DNA from: Streptomyces sp. CA-210063
GTDB lineage: Bacteria; Actinomycetota; Actinomycetes; Streptomycetales; Streptomycetaceae
Direction: 5' to 3'
Assembly: GCF_024612015.1 (NCBI RefSeq)
Contig: NZ_CP102512.1
Location: 2,480,001 to 2,544,000, forward strand
DNA: 64,000 nt
Part shown: positions 7,689-15,175 of the stretch, in pieces
How the letters are laid out: every line of letters begins with the position of its first letter
Position numbering within the stretch: the stretch's first letter is position 1
Translations under genes and position numbers: made by a program
The notes under the pieces: model-generated
Databases searched by the model: none
What the model was told of the DNA's origin: nothing
The model's input: the letters and a program-made list of their open reading frames with translations, nothing else

Positions 7689-9051
7689 AGCGCTGCACCG
7701 CCCTCCCGTGGGAGGTGTCGAGGATCCGCGCCACCCGCGCGTCGGCCTCGGCGAGCAGGGCGGGCTCGTCGACGGTGAGCAGCCGCCCGTCACGCATCAG
7801 GACCCGTCCGTCGACGACGACGGTGCGTACGTCACTGGCACGGGCGCTGTAGACGAGCGCGGCGCGCGGATCGTGCAGCGGACGGCAGTGCGGGCCGGAC
7901 AGATCGGTGAGGACGATGTCGGCGCGCATACCCGGCTCCAGAGCACCGATCCGGTCCTGGAGGCCCAGCGCCCGCGCCCCGCCCCGCACGGCCAGCCGCA
8001 GCGTGTCCGAGACGGTCATCCAGGTCGCGTCCCGCACCGCCTGCTTCTGCGTGAGCGCGACCAGCCGCAGCGCCTCCCACACGTCCAGCGTGTTGTGGCC
8101 GGCGGCCCCGTCCGTGCCGACGGCCACGGTGACCCCGGCGGCCAGCAGGTCGCGGACCGGGGTCAGCGGGGACAGCGCGTGCTTGAGGTACACCTTGGGG
8201 CAGCAGGCCACGGCGGTCGTGCCGGCGTACTCCCCCAGCAGCGGCAGATCCCGCTCGACGATGCCGCAGCCGTGCGCGATGAGCACCCCCGCGTCCAGGA
8301 CCCCGGTCTCGTGCAGCACCCGGACCGGTGTGATCCCGCGCCGCTCCAGGCTCGACTCCGTCTGCTCCAGATGCTCGGCGGCATGGATGTGGATCCGTCC
8401 CCCGAGCCGCCGGGCATGGTCGGCCAGGGTCCGCAGATCCTTGTCGTCCACGGTGTACGGCGCGTGCGGCCCGAGCGAGACGGTCACCCGGCCGCCGGCC
8501 CCGCCGTGCCACTCCTCCGCGAACGCGACGGTGGTTTCCAAAGCCTTTTGGCCCTGACTGCTGAAGTACGTGGGCGCGATGTCGGCCCGCAGCCCCGTCT
8601 CGGCGACCGCCTCGGCGATCTGCCCGGGAAAGAAGTAGTGGTCCGCGAAGGTCGTGACCCCCGACCGGATCATCTCCGCACAGGCCAGCCGCGCCCCGGC
8701 CCGCACATCCTCGGCGGTCAGATTGGACTCCATCGGCCACACCCGGTCGTTGAACCACCCCTCGACCGTCACGTCCTCGGCGGCACCCCGCATCAGCACC
8801 ATCGGGCTGTGCGTGTGCGCGTTCACGAGCCCGGGCAGGGCCAGCAGTCCCCGCCCGTCGACCACCTCCGCGCCCCGCTCCCCCGGCCGCTCGGCCCCCG
8901 TCGGCCGTACGTCCGCGATGACGCCGTCCTCCACCACGATGTCCTGCCCGGGCAGGACGTCGCACTCGCCCGCCACCGGGACGCGCAGCACGTCACAGCC
9001 GCGCACCAGGAGGCGGTGGCGGGTAGCGGAAGGGGGTGTTCTGTCGCTCAT
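7678..9051 (-). CDS. Amidohydrolase of the MtaD / adenosine-type deaminase family
   Basis: 457-residue metal-dependent hydrolase of the cytosine-deaminase-like amidohydrolase superfamily. The N-terminal metal ligands are in NAHTHSPMVLMRG, the third histidine lies in GGRIHIHAAEH, a fourth in IAHGCG, and the metal aspartate in AVGTDGAAGHN. This arrangement is shared by 5'-methylthioadenosine / S-adenosylhomocysteine deaminases and by TrzN-like enzymes. Next to a purine phosphorylase and a nucleoside importer, deamination of adenosine or a related nucleoside is the simplest reading, but substrate cannot be read from sequence. ATG 9051 begins the domain; the palindrome at 9071 lies 20 bases upstream. 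It is the first gene of the deaminase-repressor-amidotransferase-deoD unit. Confidence 0.85.
   Translation of the reverse strand: MSDRTPPSATRHRLLVRGCDVLRVPVAGECDVLPGQDIVVEDGVIADVRPTGAERPGERGAEVVDGRGLLALPGLVNAHTHSPMVLMRGAAEDVTVEGWFNDRVWPMESNLTAEDVRAGARLACAEMIRSGVTTFADHYFFPGQIAEAVAETGLRADIAPTYFSSQGQKALETTVAFAEEWHGGAGGRVTVSLGPHAPYTVDDKDLRTLADHARRLGGRIHIHAAEHLEQTESSLERRGITPVRVLHETGVLDAGVLIAHGCGIVERDLPLLGEYAGTTAVACCPKVYLKHALSPLTPVRDLLAAGVTVAVGTDGAAGHNTLDVWEALRLVALTQKQAVRDATWMTVSDTLRLAVRGGARALGLQDRIGALEPGMRADIVLTDLSGPHCRPLHDPRAALVYSARASDVRTVVVDGRVLMRDGRLLTVDEPALLAEADARVARILDTSHGRAVQRYDP
8538..8551. promoter_or_regulatory. Imperfect operator-like sequence inside the amidohydrolase gene
   Basis: CCAAAGCCTTTTGG resembles the CAAAACGTTTTG operator but is off-symmetry and lacks the central CG. 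An auxiliary intragenic repressor site is possible for LacI-family regulators; the match is weak. Confidence 0.2.
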
Positions 9052-9070
9052 GCGGCACAAGCTAGATATC

Positions 9071-9082
9071 CAAAACGTTTTG
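9071..9082. promoter_or_regulatory. LacI-type operator in front of the amidohydrolase-repressor unit
   Basis: Second perfect CAAAACGTTTTG palindrome, 20 bases upstream of ATG 9051, where it would overlap the promoter or 5' untranslated region. It is identical to the site at 4818-4829; with flanks the shared sequence is CCAAAACGTTTTGC on opposite strands. It implies joint repression, and autoregulation of the LacI-family gene downstream. Confidence 0.75.
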
Positions 9083-9134
9083 CACAACAACGAGACGCTT
9101 TGGATCTCCGGATGTTTTCCGGCGACGCCGCTGC

Positions 9135-9277
9135 CACACCGCCGTGCCGCACACCGCCGTGCCGCACGGCGCCGCGGCCACACCGCCGTGCGGCCGCCGT
9201 CACACCGCCGTGCCGCACACCGCCGTGCCGCACGGCGCCGCGGCCACACCGCCGTGCGGCCGCCGTCACACCGCCGT
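9135..9277. repeat. 66-bp tandem duplication with internal CACACCGCCGTGC sub-repeats
   Basis: Copies at 9135-9200 and 9201-9266 are identical, with 11 bases of a third copy. Each contains three smaller CACACCGCCGT units and the self-complementary GGCGCCGCGGCC-like core. The array fills the space between the amidohydrolase promoter and the end of the dioxygenase gene and includes the last codons of the latter. Confidence 0.95.
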
Positions 9278-10147
9278 CTGGAAGGACCTCTTCGAGAAGC
9301 CCATCGCATAGCCGTCGATCGCCGTGCTCACCGGTGCGTCGGGCCTGCCGGCGGCGCCGAGGGTGATGAAGAGGGGGATGTAGTGGTCGACGGTGGGGTG
9401 GGCGTAGGGCATGCCGGGGGCGCGGTCCTTGAAGGCGGCGAGTTCGTCGACGTCGCCGCGGGCGAGGGCGTCGGCGGCCCAGGCGTCGAAGTCGGAGGAC
9501 CAGCCGGGGACCTCGCCCCGGAACATGGCGGGGGTGATGAACGGCAGCCCGTGGGTCATGAAACCGGACCCGACGACCAGGACGCCTTCCTCGCGCAACG
9601 AGGCTAGCCGGGCGCCGAGTTCGAGGAGCCGGGCCGGGTCCTGGGTGGGCATGCTCAGCTGCAGGACGGGGAGGTCGGCGAGGGGGTACATGGCCATGAG
9701 CGGCACCCACGCACCGTGGTCGAGGCCCCGGCCGCGGTGCTGGTACAGCGGCTCGCCGTCGGGGACGGTCCCGGCCACGCGGCGGGCGAGGGCGGTGGCG
9801 TCCGGGGTGTCGTACTTCATCGTGTAGAAGCGCGGGTGGAAGCCGCCGAAGTCGTACACGAGGGGGGTGTGCGCCTCGGGGGCCGAGATGCACAGGGGCG
9901 CGGCCTCCCAGTGCGCGGAGACGATCAGGACGCTCCTGGGCTTCGGCAGCGACTGGGCCCAGCCGAAGAGCTCCCGCAGCCAGGGGCCGTCGTCGAAGAG
10001 CGGGGGCGCGCCGTGGCTCAGGTACAGCGCGGGGAGCGGGCCGTCCTCGGGCGTCCACTCGCGCTGGGCGCGGGCCTTGGGCAGGGCGTCGACCAGGAAC
10101 CGGTCGTACGCCCCGCCGGGGACCGCCGGGTCGAGGAGGGAGTTCAT
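9266..10147 (-). CDS. Class III extradiol dioxygenase, YgiD/DODA type
   Basis: A LigB-fold, non-haem iron dioxygenase of the 4,5-DOPA-dioxygenase-like group, which opens catechol-type rings. Visible landmarks are ALYLSHGAPPLF (metal His), SAHWEAAPLCIS, the GLDHGAWVPLMAMYP block and the late GSGFMTHGL. About 293 residues from ATG 10147. ATG 10159 and 10174 are in-frame alternatives, but 10174 lies inside the palindrome at 10162, and no strong ribosome site distinguishes them. The last codons lie in the 66-bp tandem array, so the C-terminus may vary between strains. The gene stands alone on its strand, with two matching palindromes upstream that suggest control by a dimeric repressor such as a MarR protein encoded elsewhere. 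Confidence 0.85.
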   Translation of the reverse strand: MNSLLDPAVPGGAYDRFLVDALPKARAQREWTPEDGPLPALYLSHGAPPLFDDGPWLRELFGWAQSLPKPRSVLIVSAHWEAAPLCISAPEAHTPLVYDFGGFHPRFYTMKYDTPDATALARRVAGTVPDGEPLYQHRGRGLDHGAWVPLMAMYPLADLPVLQLSMPTQDPARLLELGARLASLREEGVLVVGSGFMTHGLPFITPAMFRGEVPGWSSDFDAWAADALARGDVDELAAFKDRAPGMPYAHPTVDHYIPLFITLGAAGRPDAPVSTAIDGYAMGFSKRSFQTAV

Positions 10148-10161
10148 AGCAGCACCCATGA

Positions 10162-10219
10162 GTTGACGGTTCAACTGATTTACCCTTCAACCTAGGGCGG
10201 CATTACTTGAAGAGTCAAG
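10162..10219. promoter_or_regulatory. Paired TTGA-N4-TCAA palindromes upstream of the dioxygenase
   Basis: GTTGACGGTTCAAC (10162-10175) and CTTGAAGAGTCAAG (10206-10219) share the form TTGA-N4-TCAA, with centres 44 bp apart (about four helical turns) and a further TTGAA half-site between them. This is the look of a MarR-type operator pair. No regulator gene lies next to it. Confidence 0.6.
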
Positions 10220-10245
10220 CGAGCACGGAGTCGCGCATCGACACA

Positions 10246-10275
10246 GCCCCGCGCCCCTCGATGGGGGCGCGGGGC
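10246..10275 (-). terminator. GC hairpin terminator after the luciferase-like gene
   Basis: Perfect 12-bp stem (GCCCCGCGCCCC at 10246-10257 pairing with 10264-10275) and a six-base loop, 27 bases past the stop at 10302. No U-run follows, as is common in Streptomyces. Confidence 0.75.
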
Positions 10276-10301
10276 CGGCTCTGCTTGGTTGTGCGCCCTC
10301 G

Positions 10302-11225
10302 CTAGGACAGCTGCGACTGCACCTGGGTGGAGATCAGCTCCAGGTGGTCCAGGTCGTCGAGGTCGAGGATCTGGAGGTAGAGGCGCTGAGAGCCGATGGC
10401 CTGATAGCGGGCGATCTTGTCGACGACCTCGGCCGGGGAGCCGGCGAGGCCGTTGGCCTTCAGCTCGTCGACCTGGCGGCCGATCGCGGCGGCACGGCGG
10501 GCGACCTCTGCGTCGTCCTTGCCGACGCAGACGACCAGGGCGTTGGAGTACACGAGGTCGTCGGCCTTGCGGCCGGCTTCCTCGACGGCCTTGCGCACCC
10601 GGCCGAACTGGCGCTCACTGTCCTCGATCGAGGCGAAGGGCATGTTGAACTCGTCGGCGTACTGCCCGGCGAGGCGCGGGGTGCGGCTCGCGCCGTGCCC
10701 GCCGATCAGAACGGGCACCTTGGTCTGCGCCGGCTTGGGCAGCGCCGGCGAGTCGGTCAACTGGTAGTAAGTGCCCTCGTACGAGAACGTCTTGCCGACC
10801 TCCGTGGCCCACAGGCCGGTGACGATGGCCAGTTGCTCCTCCAGGCGGGCGAACTTCTCCTTGGGGAAGGGAATGCCGTACGCCTTGTGCTCCTCCTCGA
10901 ACCAGCCCGAGCCCAGGCCGAGTTCGACGCGACCGCCGGACATCTGGTCGATCTGCGCGACCTGGATGGCGAGCACGCCGGGCAGGCGGAAGGTTCCTGC
11001 GGTCATCAGGGTGCCGAGGCGGATGCGCTTGGTCTCGCGGGCGAGTCCGGCCAGGGTGATCCAGGCGTCGGTGGGGCCGGGGAGGCCGTCCGTCGAGCCC
11101 ATCCGGAGGTAGTGATCGGAGCGGAAGAAGGCGTCGAAGCCGAGGTCCTCGGTGGCCTTGGCGACGGCGAGAAGGGTGTCGTAGGTCGCCCCCTGCTGGG
11201 GCTCGGTGAAGATGCGAAGATCCAT
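10302..11225 (-). CDS. Luciferase-like F420-dependent oxidoreductase
   Basis: 307-residue TIM-barrel flavin/F420 oxidoreductase of the bacterial luciferase superfamily. It opens MDLRIFTEPQQGATYDTLLA and carries FDAFFRSDHYL, the GGRVELGLGSGWFEEEHKAYG block and VPVLIGGHGASRTPRLA. These motifs belong to the group that in actinobacteria usually uses reduced F420 rather than FMN; the substrate is unknown. ATG 11225 is chosen as start of the fold. A GTG five codons upstream is possible, since GGAGG lies only one base before the ATG. It is flanked by its own terminator and by a divergent small gene, so it is probably monocistronic. Confidence 0.85.
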   Translation of the reverse strand: MDLRIFTEPQQGATYDTLLAVAKATEDLGFDAFFRSDHYLRMGSTDGLPGPTDAWITLAGLARETKRIRLGTLMTAGTFRLPGVLAIQVAQIDQMSGGRVELGLGSGWFEEEHKAYGIPFPKEKFARLEEQLAIVTGLWATEVGKTFSYEGTYYQLTDSPALPKPAQTKVPVLIGGHGASRTPRLAGQYADEFNMPFASIEDSERQFGRVRKAVEEAGRKADDLVYSNALVVCVGKDDAEVARRAAAIGRQVDELKANGLAGSPAEVVDKIARYQAIGSQRLYLQILDLDDLDHLELISTQVQSQLS

Positions 11226-11463
11226 GCCTCCATCCTGCACGCTCGGCCGTCGGTCAACGGCATCGGTCCCACCGGCGCCGGGGGGCCACGGTCGGGTGAA
11301 ATTCCGTCAATTCGCGCATGGGACGGGCTCGGCCCAGTGACCGGCGGGAACGGTGATCGTTGCTCGGGAGGAGCCGGACCGCCCGGCACCCGTCGCCGGC
11401 GGCCGCTGCCGGGACGCCTGCACACGTGCCCCCTCGGGGGGCGAGGGCCGAGGAGGCCGTCAC

Positions 11464-11631
11464 ATGTCCCAGGAAGCCGTGCCGGAGCAGGCCGCCGTGC
11501 CTGCGCAGCCGAAGGGTCTGCTCCAGCAGATGGAGGAGTTGATGGCTGCCCTGAACGCGGACCTGTCCCAGCTCGACGCGGATCTCTCGGCGCCGCGTGC
11601 CGCTGCCGCGGAGGAGAGCGACAGGGCCTGA
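11464..11631 (+). CDS. 55-residue helical protein of unknown function
   Basis: Small gene with a strong ribosome site (GAGGAGG seven bases before ATG 11464) and a terminator 24 bases after the stop, so it is very likely translated. After an Ala/Pro-rich N-terminus the middle (LLQQMEELMAALNADLSQL) is an acidic amphipathic helix with heptad-like leucines, suggesting oligomerisation. It has no cysteines and no signal peptide. It is divergent from the luciferase-like gene. I do not recognise the family. Confidence 0.75.
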   Translation: MSQEAVPEQAAVPAQPKGLLQQMEELMAALNADLSQLDADLSAPRAAAAEESDRA

Positions 11632-11654
11632 CCTTCTCCGAGCCATGAACTCCG

Positions 11655-11684
11655 ACGCCCGGCCATCCCTTTCCGGCCGGGCGT
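11655..11684 (+). terminator. Hairpin terminator after the 55-residue gene
   Basis: A ten-base perfect stem (ACGCCCGGCC at 11655-11664 with its complement at 11675-11684) closing a ten-base loop, just downstream of stop 11631. Confidence 0.75.
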
Positions 11685-11805
11685 TCGCCATGCCCCTGGG
11701 GCGCTCATGATTCCTCGCCCCCGCCGCCCCTACCCGTCCCATCCCCAGGGGCTGCGCCCCTTCGACCCCCGTCGCGTGCGGTTTTCGGCTGCGGGTGGGT
11801 GGGGG

Positions 11806-11893
11806 CTGGTCGCGCAGTTCCCCGCGCCCCTAAAAACGAAAAGCACGGGGCGCAGCCCCTGCTTTTCAGGGGCGCGGGGAACCGCGCGACCAG
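11806..11893. repeat. Long inverted repeat built from a dispersed GC-rich element; probable bidirectional terminator
   Basis: Two 26-base arms (11806-11831 and 11868-11893) are complementary with one mismatch. The intervening segment folds further through AAAAGC/GCTTTT and GGGGC/GCCCC stems. One arm contains GGGGCGCGGGGAA followed by CGCGCGACCAG, also found at 14239-14265 and 63505-63536. It lies between convergent genes ending at 11631 and 11920, so transcription termination in both directions is likely. Confidence 0.85.
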
Positions 11894-11919
11894 CCATACA
11901 CAGCCCGCGGCCGGCGCAC

Positions 11920-12396
11920 TCACCCCGTCGTCGCGTCCCGCTCCGACAGCACCTGGTCTCTCACCGCCAGGCGTCGCAGCATCTCCAGCACGCGGTCCCG
12001 GGCCTCGTCCGCCGCGTCGATCGCCTCCATGCACTGCCAGTACGTCGTCTCGTCATCCGCTCCGCTCGCCAGCCCCACGAGCGCGATACCGACCTCCCCC
12101 AGCAGGCCACCGAGCCGCAGCAGCGACTCGTGGGCGTCGCCCAACTCGGTGAGCTGGGCGGCGCGTAAATCGCCCACACCGAGCGGCGGGGCGCCGAGTA
12201 TGCCGCACCCACTGCCGGCCAGCTCGGTCAACCCCAGGGCCTCGCCGCGCAGTTCGGGCGGGCCCGAGACCGCGAGGCGGCTGCCGATCGCCTGGGCCAG
12301 GGCATAGGACTGCCATGCCTCGGCCATGATCTGAGGTCCCTCGACGCTGCCCGCCAGAGCACGCCTGCTCGCCAAGATGAGCCGCACCGCATCCAT
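11920..12396 (-). CDS. DUF6099-type Streptomyces protein
   Basis: 158-residue, alanine/leucine-rich, largely helical soluble protein starting MDAVRLILASRRALAGS, a pattern I associate with the streptomycete DUF6099 family. Function unknown. The C-terminal third (ETTYWQCMEAIDAADEARDR) is strongly helical and charged. ATG 12396 is preferred because GGGGGCAGC precedes it and the similarity starts there; an upstream GTG-type start would add 11 arginine-rich residues. It ends at the long inverted repeat and has no obvious partner gene. Confidence 0.7.
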   Translation of the reverse strand: MDAVRLILASRRALAGSVEGPQIMAEAWQSYALAQAIGSRLAVSGPPELRGEALGLTELAGSGCGILGAPPLGVGDLRAAQLTELGDAHESLLRLGGLLGEVGIALVGLASGADDETTYWQCMEAIDAADEARDRVLEMLRRLAVRDQVLSERDATTG

Positions 12397-12588
12397 GCGC
12401 TGCCCCCGACTGTCCCGACGCGCTCTCACACGTCCGCCCGAACTCCTGCCTGTTCATTACCCACAGTGAGGTCCGCTGAGACAGAAAGCCAGAGGAAGCC
12501 TGAAATCTGTGGATAACAAGTCGGCTGTGGAGAACTTTTCAACTCCGGAGAGTGACAACCGGATGGACGCGCTCCTCCTCAAGCCTCG

Positions 12589-12939
12589 TCAGGGCTTCCC
12601 CGGCGCCGGAAATCTCCGTTCGTTGCGGTCGATCTTCGCATCCAGGGCCGACAGTGGATCGATCCCCAGCACCTCGCAGAGCTGGAGCAAGTAGGCGAGC
12701 ACGTCGGCGACTTCGTCCGTGACCCGGTGGGCGGTCTCCGGGTCCGCCATCACGCGGGCGGACTCCTCCGGTGTCAACCACTGGAAGATCTCGACGAGTT
12801 CGGACGCCTCGACGCTCAGGGCGGAGACCAGGTTCTTGGGCGTGTGGTACCGCTGCCAGTCGCGGGCGGCGGCGAACTCGGCGAGCCGCCGCTGCAGGGC
12901 CGCCACGTCGGGCTTCCGCGCGGATTCAGGATCTTTCAC
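12589..12939 (-). CDS. MazG-like nucleotide pyrophosphohydrolase
   Basis: A compact 116-residue all-alpha NTP pyrophosphatase of the MazG / RS21-C6 group, which removes pyrophosphate from (d)NTPs as a house-cleaning activity. The metal-binding signature is present: EASELVEIFQW (ExxE) and DEVADVLAYLL (ExxD), preceded by the W-rich RDWQRYHTPKNL typical of the dCTPase-like branch. It starts at GTG 12939 and overlaps the ATPase gene by 14 bases, so the two are coupled. The nucleotide substrate is unknown. Confidence 0.9.
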   Translation of the reverse strand: MKDPESARKPDVAALQRRLAEFAAARDWQRYHTPKNLVSALSVEASELVEIFQWLTPEESARVMADPETAHRVTDEVADVLAYLLQLCEVLGIDPLSALDAKIDRNERRFPAPGKP

Positions 12940-14101
12940 GGTTCAGGTCTACCACCGTCACCCCCGCCACTCCGGCGGCCCAGGACGCGTCACTCACCGC
13001 GCCGACCAGCCGGATGTGTCCGCGCTCGCACATCCGCGCCGCCAGCCGCATCAGCTCCAGGGCCTGCCACGGGTCCAGGGCACGGTCGAAGCCGTCGGCG
13101 AGGACCGTGAGCGTCTGGAGCGCCGCCGGCACCTCCGCGACGGGGTCGACCTCCAGCACCCCGGGGCCGGTGAGCAGCACGAGGGCCAGCGCGAGATACC
13201 TCAACTCCCCGTCCCCGAGCAGGCCCAGGGCCGTCCGCACCCCGTCGCCCCGGTCCAGCACCGCCCGTACCGCGCCGTCGCGCAGTGGCTCGGCGAGCAG
13301 ATCGAGGACCGGCCCCGCGCAGCCGTCGCGGAGGGCCGCGACGAGCAGCGCGTGCCGTCGGCCGCACTCCGTCCGCGTGCGCCAGAGCACGTCGGCGAGG
13401 TTGTCGCAGCCCCGGAGCAGCCGTCCGGAGCCGAGTGGCACGGCGGCGCGCATACGGCCGGGGCGCGGATCGCAGGCGTAGACCGAGCGGAGCGCGACCA
13501 CCATCTGCTCGGCCGCGGCGAGAACCTGGCGCTGGCCGTCCGTCTTGCCTGCGACGCGGAGGGGGAGCAGCGCGGTGCCGAGCCGGTCGTCGGGCAGCGG
13601 GCCACGGGTGACGGGGGACGAGCCGGCCGTGTGCCAGGCGGCCTGGACGACGGGGCGGCTGGGGTCGACCAGTGCCGTCTGGAGCAGGGTCAGCCCGCCG
13701 GCCGTCAACCGCTCGCCGACGATGCGGAGTTCGGGCTCGGCCTGGACGGCGACGTCGAGCCGTACGGGTCCCTCGGGGCCGTCGGTCGTGCAGCCGATGC
13801 GGAAGCCGCGCCGCCGCTGGGCGTCGGGGCGGGCCCGCTGGGGGACGCAGTCCTCCGGGTCCGGGAAGGCCTCGTCGAGGCGGGCGCCGCCGCCGAGCCG
13901 CGCCAGCGCCTCGTACGCCCGGAGCGCGGTGGTCTTGCCGGTGCCGCTGCGTCCCGCGAGGAGGGTCAGCGGGCCCAGCGGGAAGACGGCGTTCCGGTGT
14001 CCGGCGAAGGCGGAGAGCCGCAGTTCGGTGACGCTCGGCCGCTCCGGACGCGCCCCGGCGTCCGCGCCGGGCAGCACCGGCGACAGGGATGACACGGTCA
14101 T
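12926..14101 (-). CDS. AAA-type ATPase (RecF/SMC-like P-loop protein)
   Basis: 391 residues with Walker A GRSGTGKTT near residue 50, following LSAFAGHRNAVFPLGPLTLL, the usual entry to RecF/SMC/OLD-like ATPases. Near the C-terminus, LGDGELRYLALALVLL resembles a signature/Walker B-like motif. No coiled-coil arm or nuclease domain is visible. It ends inside the start of the MazG-like gene (14-base overlap), suggesting joint expression and perhaps nucleotide- or DNA-related maintenance. The ATG at 14101 has no clear ribosome site, so it may be leaderless. Function unknown beyond ATP binding. Confidence 0.8.
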   Translation of the reverse strand: MTVSSLSPVLPGADAGARPERPSVTELRLSAFAGHRNAVFPLGPLTLLAGRSGTGKTTALRAYEALARLGGGARLDEAFPDPEDCVPQRARPDAQRRRGFRIGCTTDGPEGPVRLDVAVQAEPELRIVGERLTAGGLTLLQTALVDPSRPVVQAAWHTAGSSPVTRGPLPDDRLGTALLPLRVAGKTDGQRQVLAAAEQMVVALRSVYACDPRPGRMRAAVPLGSGRLLRGCDNLADVLWRTRTECGRRHALLVAALRDGCAGPVLDLLAEPLRDGAVRAVLDRGDGVRTALGLLGDGELRYLALALVLLTGPGVLEVDPVAEVPAALQTLTVLADGFDRALDPWQALELMRLAARMCERGHIRLVGAVSDASWAAGVAGVTVVDLNRERS

Positions 14102-14428
14102 ATGCGGACAGTAGGGTCCCGTTCGTCAGGCAAACCGTTCCGCCCAGTGGATCTTCCTACGATCGAGGGAGCGCCCCGACCTGCCACGAGCGCCCCGGGC
14201 CGGCCGAGCGCCCGGACCGAACGCGGGCGCGCCCCGTCAGGGGCGCGGGGAACTGCGCGAGCAACCACGGCGAACCCGAAGCCGGCGAACAAACCTGCCC
14301 CCACGGCGCAACCCCGTACCTCGTCCCCGGCAGAGCATCACGCCCTCTCGACTGGTCACCCCGATCGGACTGCGGTGGGGCAGGCCGCGGTGGGGCAGGC
14401 CGCGGCCGGGAGCGCCACGCCCCGTGCG
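14102..14428. other. Intergenic region with two repeats and no gene
   Basis: No coding signal seen. It holds one copy of the dispersed GC-rich element (14239-14265), here preceded by a small GCCCC/GGGGC hairpin at 14231-14244. It also holds a two-copy 15-bp tandem repeat of GCGGTGGGGCAGGCC (14372-14401). Confidence 0.7.
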
Positions 14429-14827
14429 TCACACCCCCGGGACCCCGGCCCCCTCCATCAGCCCCCGCACCTCCGTGCCCGGCGGCGTGAGAAGGAACAC
14501 GTTCCGGTCGACCCGGTGCATTCCGCTGGCGAGGCCGAAAACGACCCCCGTGCTGAAATCCAACACGCGCTTGGCGGTGTCGGCCTCCGCGCCCGACAGA
14601 TCCAGCAGCACCGGAATGCCCGCCATCAGCGTCTCCGCCACCTCACGGGCGTCCGCGAAGACATTGACGCGGAGGACCACGAACCGGCGCCGGGCCTCGG
14701 TCTCGGCCTCCGGTATGGTCCGGTGGCCGACCGCGGACGGCCAGGCGTCCCGGCCCCGCAGCGGCACGACTTGGGCGAGCCCCTCCCACTGTTCGTCGGT
14801 GACATCGTGGCTGCTCACCCTGTTCAC
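14429..14827 (-). CDS. SepF-like cell-division protein paralogue
   Basis: 132-residue protein with the SepF/DUF552 fold: RFVVLRVNVFADAREVAETL, the glycine-centred GIPVLLDLSGAEADTAKRVL and DFSTGVVFGLASGMHRVD. SepF proteins help tether FtsZ to the membrane and polymerise into rings. Streptomycetes carry extra paralogues away from the division cluster, and this is one: it lacks an obvious N-terminal membrane-binding helix and is isolated from ftsZ. GTG 14827 is preferred over ATG 14869 because GGGGGAAGG directly precedes it. No operon partner. Confidence 0.85.
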   Translation of the reverse strand: MNRVSSHDVTDEQWEGLAQVVPLRGRDAWPSAVGHRTIPEAETEARRRFVVLRVNVFADAREVAETLMAGIPVLLDLSGAEADTAKRVLDFSTGVVFGLASGMHRVDRNVFLLTPPGTEVRGLMEGAGVPGV

Positions 14828-15175
14828 CGGCCTTCCCCCTGGCTCGCACTGAATGACTGCATCAGCCAATTCTTACGCATGGTCACCCGTTCGGCCCAAC
14901 AACGACACGGACCGCGACACCCCCGGTTCGGCGCGACGGCCGGATCCCGCCCTCACATCCCCTTGCGCGGCCGTGTGTGGCGGGCGTAACGCCTCATGAT
15001 CAGGCCATGTGACATCGGCGTAACGGGCAATTCGTACGATCGGACCTGCCGGGCAGTGACTCGGACGCTGAGCGGAAGCCGACCGGCCGCCGTACCAGAC
15101 AGCGATCGGCCGCCGTGCGAGACAGCGACCGGAGACCGCCCGGACACCCGGGACGCCGACAGAGAGGGGCCGCCC
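14828..15175. other. Promoter region of the nitrate reductase gene
   Basis: 348 bases without a gene between the divergently transcribed SepF paralogue and the nitrate reductase fusion. It contains the GlnR-like box at 15009 and, further down, imprecise repeats of CGACCGG/CGATCGG near 15085-15130. No hairpin large enough to call a riboswitch. Confidence 0.6.
15009..15024 (+). promoter_or_regulatory. GlnR-like box upstream of the nitrate reductase gene
   Basis: GTGAC-N6-GTAAC (15009-15013 and 15020-15024), matching the a-site/b-site spacing (gTnAc-n6-GaAAc) reported for the actinobacterial nitrogen regulator GlnR. A further GTAAC at 14986-14990 may be an extra half-site. It lies about 150 bases before the chosen start. 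Confidence 0.55.

Noticed and set aside
8538..8551. Third LacI operator inside the amidohydrolase gene
   Set aside because: The symmetry is imperfect and the central CG is missing; listed only at low confidence and not used as evidence for the regulon.
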